From a virus, in IMG/VR virus record IMGVR_UViG_3300029309_000389, positions 1-21,973 of that record: a DNA stretch of 21,973 nucleotides; one strand, given 5' to 3'. The position numbers and the translations under genes were made by a program. A model generated the notes under the pieces. That model had not been told where the DNA came from and did no database searches. It worked only from the letters and a program-made list of their open reading frames with translations. Positions 6,444 to 15,800 of the stretch are shown here, piece by piece (positions within the stretch are counted from its first letter, which is position 1; every line of letters starts with the position of its first letter).

Positions 6444-7682
6444 ATGCAGTTTGCAGGTCCTCTCAATCCAGGTGATATGGCGGTGCGCACAAATGAAGTA
6501 GCACCAGGTGTTGCCGCATTATTACGTAAGCAAGGTAGAAACGCTAACAGTGGAATATATGAATTACCTGTAGCTAAACCAGAGAACCCAGATTTTTATA
6601 ATATGTCATTAGACAATGTACAATCACAATTAAGAAATTTTGCAAGAACTATTAATACATTAGCGCCCGAAGGTGAATCTCTTGCATACATTAATCCAGA
6701 AGAAGCGGGCATACTTAAACTATTAGGTGGTGCAGGTGAACCAGAACCTGTCACAGGCATACCTTCATTTTACTTAGGAGAAAGTTCAGATTTTCCAAGT
6801 GGCGGTAACAAATCTTCAGGATTAAAAATGAGTGATTTAGGTAAAAGAATTCAAGAAAAAATGAAAAGCTCTAAGCCAGATCCTGTAGGTCGTTCAGAAA
6901 CTTATGGTGGTTCACAAGACCCTAATCAGTTTGATTATGTGCCTATGATTGCTGGTGGTATTGGCGAAAAAGAATTTGACAAAGATACAGAACTAAAAGA
7001 TAAAGCGGCACAACAAGCTTTAATAAATGCATATGTAAAAAACACTGTCCCTTTAATGCAACAAGATGCTAGTGGTAAATTTAGATTTGAAGATGCAGGT
7101 ACATCACAAGCAGGACTAGATGCTCTTCAAGGTTTAGCAGCTTTACGTGGACAGGCTAACAATACTTTATTTAGTAGTGACTTTAACAAAATGTTTAATC
7201 AAGCTTTAAAAGACGAAGACATGGTTAAGAAAAATATATTTGGAGATTATACTACAGAAGAAGGTAAGATGTTAAAACAAGCATTGGGTGGAGGATCTTC
7301 AGGTGTAGGTAATCTTCTATCATCTATAGGCTTAACAGGTTTACTAAGTAATTTATTTAATACAGATGATTTAACATTGGAAGAAAGATTACGTAGACAA
7401 AAGATGATTAAAGAAGCTATGGAAAGACAACAAAAAAATAAAGGTGGCGATAACAATCAACAAACTATGAAAGCAGATACTGAAGAAAAAGAAAAAGAAG
7501 ACGAGGAAGAAGAAGAAGAAATAGATTTCTTTAGTAATTTACAAAGAAGATTTAATATGCCAATAACTCTTGAATCACTAAGAAACAGATTTATGACAGG
7601 TGACCCTAATCGTCAGAACTTATTAGAAAATTTATCTGATGCAGTAGATAGAGCTAAAAAAGAAAACGAGGCAAGCACATAA
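6444..7682 (+). CDS. Putative internal virion protein, unknown family
   Basis: A 412-residue protein that I cannot assign to a family. It begins MQFAGPLNPGDMAVRTNEVA and has a largely helical middle. A Gly/Leu-rich segment near residues 275-300 (GGGSSGVGNLLSSIGLTGLL) is followed by a strongly charged stretch near 345-360 (KEKEDEEEEEEIDFF). ATG 6444 is the first start after an in-frame TAG at 6441-6443 and lies six bases after a -10 box. It heads a coupled block (TAATG at 7682 and 8575) that leads to the giant polyvalent gene. By position it could be one of the proteins ejected with the DNA, as P22 gp7/gp20/gp16 are. That is a context-only inference. Confidence 0.6.
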   Translation: MQFAGPLNPGDMAVRTNEVAPGVAALLRKQGRNANSGIYELPVAKPENPDFYNMSLDNVQSQLRNFARTINTLAPEGESLAYINPEEAGILKLLGGAGEPEPVTGIPSFYLGESSDFPSGGNKSSGLKMSDLGKRIQEKMKSSKPDPVGRSETYGGSQDPNQFDYVPMIAGGIGEKEFDKDTELKDKAAQQALINAYVKNTVPLMQQDASGKFRFEDAGTSQAGLDALQGLAALRGQANNTLFSSDFNKMFNQALKDEDMVKKNIFGDYTTEEGKMLKQALGGGSSGVGNLLSSIGLTGLLSNLFNTDDLTLEERLRRQKMIKEAMERQQKNKGGDNNQQTMKADTEEKEKEDEEEEEEIDFFSNLQRRFNMPITLESLRNRFMTGDPNRQNLLENLSDAVDRAKKENEAST

Positions 7683-8575
7683 TGTTAGATTTTTTATTTG
7701 GAACTAAACAGGCACAGCAAACTTCTACACAACAAGTACAGCTACCTGAGTATATGCAAAAAGCTGCATCATCTTTAGTAGCAACTGCTGGTGATGTAGC
7801 AAAAGAAAATTTTATACCGTACACAGGACCTAGACTTGCAGGCTTTTCTGATCTAGAACAACAAGCTATGGCACAGGCTCAACAAGGCAGAGGTCTTGGT
7901 GGTCTCAGGGGGGCACAAGCATTTACAGCTGCGACAGCAGCAGGGATGCCAGCAGCCGCTGACATATCAACATATATGAATCCATATATGACAAACGTAG
8001 CAGATATTGCCGCTAGAGAATTAACGCGAAGATCTGACATGCAGAGAGTTGCCAACCAAGCACAGGCAACACAAGCCAGAGCGTTCGGTGGTTCAAGAGC
8101 AGACATAGTAGAAGCAGAACGTCAAAGAAATTTACAACAAGGTCTTGGTGATATTTATACACAAGCACAGGCTAGAGCTTTTGACACAGCACTAAAAGCA
8201 GCACAACAAGATAGACGAACACAATTAGCATCTGGGTTAGGTATGGCACAAACTGCTGCAACTGCAGATGCATTAGAAGCATCTGATATACAAAGACAGT
8301 TAGGTATCGGTGGATTACAAAGAGGCATGGATCAATCAATACTAGATTTAGGCTATCAACAATTTGTACAAGAAAGAGACTTTCCAAAACAACAACTTGG
8401 ATTTTACTCTGATATATTACGTGGTGTTCCAACAGGATCAATGACTACTACAGTAGGAGCAGCTCCACAACAACCTAGTTTGTTTGGACAAATAGCTGGT
8501 GCTGGTATAGGTGCATTGGGAGCAGCAGGTAATTTAGGATTAACATGGGGAGATATAACAGGATTTTTTAGCTAA
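7682..8575 (+). CDS. Putative internal virion / DNA-ejection protein
   Basis: A 297-residue, Ala/Gln-rich, mainly helical protein. Notable segments are PYTGPRLAGFSDLEQQAMAQ near residue 40, QATQARAFGGSRADIVEAER near 125, and LDLGYQQFVQERDFPKQQLG near 225. It ends in a Gly/Ala-rich hydrophobic tail (QIAGAGIGALGAAGNLGL). This 'PYTGxRxAGFS ... AFGGSR ... Y-xx-FxxxxxxPxxxL' pattern recurs in small phage proteins encoded just before very large internal proteins in marine and Pseudomonas-type podoviruses. A role in the ejected core or tube across the cell envelope would fit the helical, Gly-rich composition. It is joined to both neighbours by TAATG. Confidence 0.6.
   Translation: MLDFLFGTKQAQQTSTQQVQLPEYMQKAASSLVATAGDVAKENFIPYTGPRLAGFSDLEQQAMAQAQQGRGLGGLRGAQAFTAATAAGMPAAADISTYMNPYMTNVADIAARELTRRSDMQRVANQAQATQARAFGGSRADIVEAERQRNLQQGLGDIYTQAQARAFDTALKAAQQDRRTQLASGLGMAQTAATADALEASDIQRQLGIGGLQRGMDQSILDLGYQQFVQERDFPKQQLGFYSDILRGVPTGSMTTTVGAAPQQPSLFGQIAGAGIGALGAAGNLGLTWGDITGFFS
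7909..7916 (+). repeat. GGGGGCAC octamer, copy 5
   Basis: Inside 7682-8575, read AGG GGG GCA CAA (Arg-Gly-Ala-Gln), a different frame from copy 1. Confidence 0.85.
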
Positions 8576-9804
8576 TGGGAATACAAGTAGGTAAAGACGG
8601 AGAATTAGTTTTAACTTTAGATGATGATTTTAATCTTTCTACTGATGCATTAAGAACATTAGGATTAGATACATATGGCGCTAAAAAGAATACTCCTGGT
8701 GGTATACTAAAAGATTCAAACTTAGCCCCATTTATTTTTCCTGCAGGAACTAACAATCCTTTAAAAATGGCTATGGATAACTTATCAGACAAAACCTATA
8801 ACGCCATGTTACCTGATGTACCAGAACCATTGAGTGATCAGGAATTGAAAGACATAGAATTAAAAAAATTAGAGAAAGAACTAAATCCTTCAAATGCAAT
8901 TGATGAATTTATAAACCGCACAATAAATCCTATGAAAGAATTTCTTACGGAAGATCTTATGGATATGATTAAAAATCCAGATGGTATGGATTTACTTAAT
9001 AGATTATTACCTGATGATCTTAGAGAAGATATACTTAAAGAAAAAAATAAAACAATGATAGACGGAGTTCCAGGTTCAACAGATAATAAAGATTCTAAGT
9101 CTGATATAAAAATTAAAGAAATTATTGAACAACTAATACCACCTACTAAAAAGAAAAACTTAAGCGATTTAGAAGAAGAGTTAAAAAAATTTAACGAAAA
9201 AAACAGAGGCAAAAAAGGTGACGACACTACAGATTCTGGTAATAGAGATCTTGCAAAGCAAATGGAAGAAAATGCAAAAAAACAAACAGAAGTTAAACCA
9301 GAGAAACCTAAATCTAAAATAGAGAAGATTATGGATGGTCTTTTAAGTAAAGATGATTTCCTAATGGACTTAGGTTTAAGTTTAATGCAAGGTGAAGGAT
9401 TATTCCCTGGTGTTGTTAAAGCTGCTAAAGCACAAAAAGCTGCTGATAAATCTGAAGCTGCATCTAAACTTCAAACTGAACTAGCAGAATCTTTAATCAA
9501 ATCAAGACTTGCGCCTGCTGATGTTTTACAGATTGCACAAATAGAAGCAGCTAATGTAAACCCAGATCCTAACAGTCAAGAATATAAAGATGCACTTAGC
9601 GCGTCTATTATTAGACAAACAACAAAAGCAGATGATGATGATCTTAGTGTCACTGACTTAATGACATTAAGTTTATACGCAGGTGAAGACTTACAAAAAA
9701 TTGCAAAAGATAGACTATCAAGTGATACAATAAATATTCCTGAGTTGGGTGGTAAAGAGCAACCTATTATATCTTACAACCAAAACGCAGCGGCTAAATC
9801 ATAA
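8575..9804 (+). CDS. Putative internal virion protein, unknown family
   Basis: A 409-residue charged protein. An N-terminal globular part (MGIQVGKDGELVLTLDDDFN) leads into a long Lys/Glu/Asp-rich middle (about 100-250). A helical C-terminal part contains LMDLGLSLMQGEGLFPGVVK and APADVLQIAQIEAANVNPDP. The LGLSLMQGEG...G element resembles a segment found in several phage internal or ejection-type proteins, but I would not assign a family. It starts by TAATG after the previous gene. A 48-base spacer with two hairpins separates it from the giant gene. Confidence 0.6.
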   Translation: MGIQVGKDGELVLTLDDDFNLSTDALRTLGLDTYGAKKNTPGGILKDSNLAPFIFPAGTNNPLKMAMDNLSDKTYNAMLPDVPEPLSDQELKDIELKKLEKELNPSNAIDEFINRTINPMKEFLTEDLMDMIKNPDGMDLLNRLLPDDLREDILKEKNKTMIDGVPGSTDNKDSKSDIKIKEIIEQLIPPTKKKNLSDLEEELKKFNEKNRGKKGDDTTDSGNRDLAKQMEENAKKQTEVKPEKPKSKIEKIMDGLLSKDDFLMDLGLSLMQGEGLFPGVVKAAKAQKAADKSEAASKLQTELAESLIKSRLAPADVLQIAQIEAANVNPDPNSQEYKDALSASIIRQTTKADDDDLSVTDLMTLSLYAGEDLQKIAKDRLSSDTINIPELGGKEQPIISYNQNAAAKS

Positions 9805-9807
9805 CTA

Positions 9808-9825
9808 AAAAAGCGTAAGCTTTTT
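9808..9825 (+). terminator. A/U-rich hairpin with GUAA tetraloop; weak terminator or processing site
   Basis: AAAAAGC (9808-9814) and GCTTTTT (9819-9825) form a perfect seven-base-pair stem closed by GTAA, a GNRA-type tetraloop. It lies just after the stop of the gene ending at 9804. The U run is part of the stem and only two pairs are G:C, so it is a weak intrinsic terminator at best. Partial attenuation or an mRNA end/processing site is equally possible. Confidence 0.45.
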
Positions 9826-9828
9826 GAA

Positions 9829-9842
9829 TACACTATTGTGTA
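9829..9842 (+). promoter_or_regulatory. Second hairpin, directly before the ribosome site of the giant gene
   Basis: TACAC (9829-9833), loop TATT, and GTGTA (9838-9842) form a perfect five-base-pair stem three bases after the first hairpin. Its 3' arm touches the ribosome site AAAGGA (9842-9847) of the gene starting at 9853. It could modulate loading of ribosomes on the giant gene. The short stem makes this a modest candidate. Confidence 0.35.
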
Positions 9843-9852
9843 AAGGACATAA

Positions 9853-12800
9853 ATGGCAGAAGAAACAACAGGCATAGATTTAAGTAATATAAACTTAAAC
9901 AATATTAAGACTTTAAATGAAATGCTTTCTGATGCCGCGTCAGGACAACCTTCATCAGCTGCTGTCGAAGCAAAAAATAATTACTATTCTATATCAGACG
10001 ATCCTTCAGCTCCACTTGTAGAGATCCCTAAAAATTTATCCCCTGAAGAAGTAGATGCGTATCTAGCATCTGATGAATTACAAGCACAAATATTTAATCA
10101 AGGATTTTTATACATTCCTGGCACAGCCGCTAGAAAAATAGAAGCTCCTACTCTGGATGAAAAAGGAGCATTCGCTAGAGGCTTTGGTCAGATAAAAGAT
10201 TTAATATTAAATGCTCCAACATATATAAATAATAGTTTTCAAGATATAATAGGTAACGAAGATTACCAGATAGAATTAAACTCTATAATCCGACAGTATG
10301 AAACTGATGCAGCAGCTAAATCATTTTTTACTACAGAAGATGGAGAGGTTAAACCATTCGCACCGAGTGTAGAAGATATATTTATGTCAGGTGACGAGGG
10401 AAAAATAGGAGACTTTATAGATTACGTAGCAAATCTTGGTGGACAAATCACAGCTGCTGCTATCCCACAAGCAATAATAGGATTGGCTTTAAAGTTTACA
10501 CCAGCAGGAAGAGCTGTTCAATTTACAGCACAAGCAGTTACGTCTGCTGCTGCTTTAGGTTTACCTCTTATTTTGGGTAAACAATTAGAAGAAACAGATG
10601 ATCCAAATGCAGCAGTTACGCTTCTAGGAAGTTCTGTATTTGGCACAGTAGAAGCAGCACTTGGTCTTCCATCAAGAGTTATAACAGGAGCAGTAAAGAA
10701 AAAAATTGGAGAACAAGCTTATAACAATTGGGCTAGATCATTTGTTACAGGCGGATTCAAGTCTGGTCTTCTTGAGGCTACAGCAGAAACACTTCAAGAC
10801 GCAACTATAGAAACAGCAGGTGCAGCAGAACGTGTTGATGATATATCAGAATTACCACAAGAATTATCTAAAACATTTTCTGATCCTGCAGTTTTAAAAA
10901 ATTTAAGAGAAGCTGGTTATGGTGGATTCATAGGAGGTTTTTTATTTGGTGGTCCAATACAGGTAGTTTCTGATAGGCACGCAAAACAAGCATATGAATC
11001 TGCTAAAAAATTTGAAGGCACCACTAGGTTAATAACCACTACTAACTTTAATGATCCTGCAGTAAACGAATATAAAGAAAAGAAAGTAACCGTTAAAGAT
11101 TTACCTGAGATAGCAGACAAAGATGGTAATGTCATAAAAGATAAAGACGGTAATCCTGAAGTTCCTAAATTTGTAGTGGTAGGTACAACAGTTATAGATG
11201 GTGAAAAACATGTTGTATTAATTAACACTACTGATAAAACAGATATGCCAAGCACAACTGTTCCTTTAAAAGAAGCTCCAAATTTATTAAGTATTTACAC
11301 AGAACCAGAAGTTGTAGAAAAAACAGAAGTCAATACAGAGGCTATACCAGATACCACAACAACTTTATTTAATGAAATATCTGAAGATAATAAAAAAAAT
11401 AAAAGAAAGATAATAGGTGTTACCGAAGAACAAGGTGAGTTAATTGCACAAGAAATGCGTAAAGGCGTTTCTTTTGAAGAGGCTGTTAAGAAGCACGCAC
11501 CTGGTGCTGCTTACATGGACTTTAATAAAAAGAAAGAAACTAAACCTGCAGAAGTAATTGAACCAGAAGAAGAGACTTTTGTAAATCATAATAAGAATAC
11601 TGTTAAGGCTGCTGAAAGAAGATTATTAGAGAGAGGGTATTCTAAGAAAACTATAAACTCTATATATAAAGAACCTAATGGTAGTGACGATATAATATCA
11701 TTAGCAGATGATGAAATGAATTATATAGATGACTTACGTTCTGACTTAGAAAATTTAAATTACTATAAAGGACCTGAAGGCATTGCTAAGATAGAGCGTT
11801 TACAAGAAGATATTGCTAAAGGTAAGCGAGGTAAGACTAGAGGTAGAGAATTATTAGAAGACATTGTAAAAAGTAAAATAGCATTCCAACCTATAGAAGT
11901 AACTAACAAATATAGATCTGGTGAAAAAGTCGTGCCCCCTTTGTCGAAAGAAGAATTACAAAAAGCAGGATATACTGTAGCCCCAATAAAATATATAAAG
12001 GCAGATTTTGAGAAAGATCTTATTAATAGTAGAGCTGAATTAAATAACACTACAGATGTAAATGAAAGAAGTATTATAGAAAGAAGAATAAGATATTTAA
12101 AATCTTTATTTAAAATATCTGGGCAACCTTTAGAAAACAGATACAATACTCTAAGAAGTATGATAACTGGTAAAGGTTACTTATTTTTAGATCGTCAAAT
12201 AACTAAGATAGGAGACTTACCTGCACAATTAAAAGGAGTGCAAGATGCTTTAGATGGTGCACTAAAAAACAATTTTTTAAGTGACGTAGAAAAAAGATTA
12301 TCAGTATCAGAATTTACAAAGAGAATAGATAATATATTACAAGATCAATCAGACTTTGACGTATTGCTAATTAGTTTAGGAGCAACAGAAACCATACCTT
12401 TAAACGAGTTATCTAAAATTAGTATGGGTAATCCTATAATAAGCAAAATAACTAAAGATGTTAAAGGTAAAATAATACCACAATTTAAAAAAGAAACCAC
12501 AATGCAATGGTCTTTGCAAGGTGATAGCCCTAAAATGCAAGATAGTTTCCAAGGAGATCTACCTAAGTTAAGAGAACAAATGGTAGATGAATTGCAAAGG
12601 TTAATGGGATTAGGTCCAAATGATTTAGAGATAGTAAATAATTTTTTAACAAACACAGGCGAAGCTCTTAATGGTGGGTTCTTAGTAGATTTTGCTACAG
12701 TAGATGTAGCAACAAGAATGAGAACTATAGCTACATTACTTAATAGTGGAATGCCTATGGAACAAGCTACATTAGTAATACCACAAATAGTTCCACAAAA

Positions 12801-15800
12801 TAAAATAATAATAAGCACAAATGCTAATGAGCCTTTTGCTTTTAATCTCAAACAAGATCCTAGATTATTTACATTACATCACGAGACCATGCACGCTTTA
12901 ATGGTAAATGGTTTCTTTACAAAAGAAGAAACTAAAATACTAAAAGATGCCGCAAAAAATTATTGGATGAAACAATATGACATAAGCAACAGACCTGGCG
13001 CAGATAAATTAACAGAGGAACAGTTACAAGAAGAAGCTATTGCAAACGCTTTTGCGGGGTACATGGCTTTTAAATATCAACCTAGAGGTTTTATCGCCAC
13101 ATTATTTTACAGATTAAAATCTTATATAAACGCATTATCTAATGTTTTATTTAACAATGCATATACTAATGCAAATGAAATATTTGAACAAATAGATTTG
13201 GGCAAAATTAAAAAAAGAAAATATGATGCAGAAATACAAAGCTCTTTAGATTTATCTTACAGGAATGCAGCGTATATAGCTGGTAAAAAAATAAAAGACA
13301 TTAAAAAAGAATTAGAAACTTCAGCAGTGAAGGGGGGCACCGCGGAAAATGTGGGTCTTGTAGGTGTCAGTACGCAAAACAAAGCTGGTAATATAATATT
13401 AAATAGTCCTGCTATACGTAATGCCGTAAATGCAATGGCTTTAGAAGCAACTAAAACTTCACCAGAATTAGGTTTGGCAATAGATAAAATATATAATTAT
13501 GTTAACCATTTGACAGGTAATCAAAATGAAACAGGTTTACCTACAGTAAGTGATATTATTGAAATGGATAGTTTAATAACAGACACAAAAAGATTATTAT
13601 CATCTATAGATTATCGTAATTATACAGGAGCTGGTCTAACCCCACCAGGAGTTAGTAGATCTAACTTATCTAATGATTTAAATAGACTAAGAGCAACTCT
13701 TACTACACCGCAACAAAAAGATGCAATGCAATTATTAATAAATTTAATTTATACTAATTCAGGATTAGACTCTTCGCTCAATGGTACACAGAGAGGAAGA
13801 AGTTTAGATATAGCTGCTACTATATTTGCAACTAGATTAACAGAACAGAATATAGCTTTAGCTAACTCTCCTGTTATAATGTATCATGGTAGTAAAAAAG
13901 AATTTGAAGTATTTAAAAGACAATTTAAAGATGATTTCTTTTTTCATATAGGAAGTCCTGTTGCTGCTAATATAGCGGTTAACCGTAAAGCGGATGCTAA
14001 TCCTAGTATTATTATGAGAGTCATACCTAATTTAAAAAATCCTTTACGTATGAAAGACATTGGTACTTGGGATGCTGACACTATTTTAAATGAATTAAAT
14101 ATAACTGATACTAGAGGCAGGGGTGCTTTTACAACTAAGAAAGGTATATTTGTATCATCTGACATGGAAGCTGCTATAACTGGACCCGATGGTGTAGTAG
14201 ACTATGAACTAATAAATGTATTACATCAACAAATATTTACACCAGAAGAAACTCTAAGATTAAAAAGAGCTTTTAAACGTGAAGAAGATATCTTACGAAA
14301 AGTTCAAGAAAGTGAAATAGAAGCAGCTCGTAAAAAAATAGATGAAGATGATTTAGCTGCACAAGCTTCTGCAGTGCGTAAAATAGAAGGCGAATATAAA
14401 GATAAAATAGATAAAGCAAAAGACGAAAGATTAGCTAATGCATTAAGTAAAAAAGGTTACGATAGTATAGTTTATTTAAATTTAAATGAAGCATCGTCTG
14501 TAGAAGGCGGACCTAGAGATTCTTATATAGCATTTAAAAATGAACAACTAATACCAATTAAAGAAATACCTGCTGATTATGATTTAGGTAATCCTTTATT
14601 CCGCGCATCTTTAAATTCTAATCAAGATCCTTCTGCAACAGATTCTACACTTGATGAATTTCCTGAAATGAACAGACAGCAAGAAAATCAATCTATACGA
14701 ATTGTAGACAAATTAGTAGCAGACTATAGAAAAGCGTATGATGGTAATGTAAAACAATCTGAAGAACAAGTTGTAGAAAAGTTAAATAAATATAATAAGA
14801 TTGCTACCCACATAAGAATTTGGGCAGCTAATAACCCTATCTTTTCTCCTCTGTACAACACAGTAAAAGGCAGAGAGCAATTTACAACTGGATTACAGTT
14901 TCAATTACAACAACTTTTAGCTAGAAACTATCAGCCTGCTATGAAAGATACGCAAACAAATATTAACTTAACTAAAGCATTAGAAATATCTTCACAAGTT
15001 CCTGGTAGATATCTAGCAGATAGACCGCTAGATCAAGGTGGTAGAATTACTTTTATTGCTAAAGAAGATGGCAGAGGGGCAGGTAGTACATTAAAGGCAG
15101 GAGATGTTGTAATATTAGAAGGTGATGCAGCTCAAGCATATCTTGATGTACAAGAAGCTATGCAAATGGCTAATAAAGAAATTATTAGAGGATTGATGGC
15201 TAATGAAAATGTTACACCTATGTTAAAATTTGCAATTGGTGTTATAAAAGCCAACAGACCTGATTTAGCCGATACTACATTTGGTGATAATGAAACTCCT
15301 ATTGTAAATTATGATGATGATCAAATACAAAACATGGAATATGATGAAGTTAAATTTCTTGTTGATGCACTAAAAGATCCTGCTACATATTTACAACCTA
15401 ATAATAAATATAGTGTAGAATTAGCTAAGGTAGCAACTACTGTACTTAGTAAGGAGGCTACAGAAAGAGATGCGGATGGTTCTATTATTAAAACTACAGG
15501 TGTAGGCACTGGATTAAATGCTTTGGTGCAAGAATTATTTACATATAAAACTTTTAAACAAAATGATTATGTACCACTACAAAGATACGGTAATTATTTT
15601 ATAGCTGTAAAAGATGCAGATGGTAATGTAATAGAATATAGAATGTTTAATAAAGGAAAGTTTTTTGGTAAATTTTTAAATGAAGAGGATGATGTTAGAG
15701 AAGAGTTAAAAAAGAAATACCCTAACTTAGATATAGATAGTTTAGAAACTAGAGAGGTAGATATACAAAACTTAAGACAAGGAGCCAACGCTGATTTGTC

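Noticed and set aside
12345-12851. Long antisense open frame (168 codons) inside the giant gene
   Set aside because: It lies opposite a strongly supported coding frame, has no ribosome site or promoter, and its Leu/Ile/Ser/Val-rich product is typical of the reverse complement of AT-rich coding DNA. The antisense frames at 8838-9227, 8172-8441, 11763-12146, 10917-11255 and elsewhere were rejected for the same reason.
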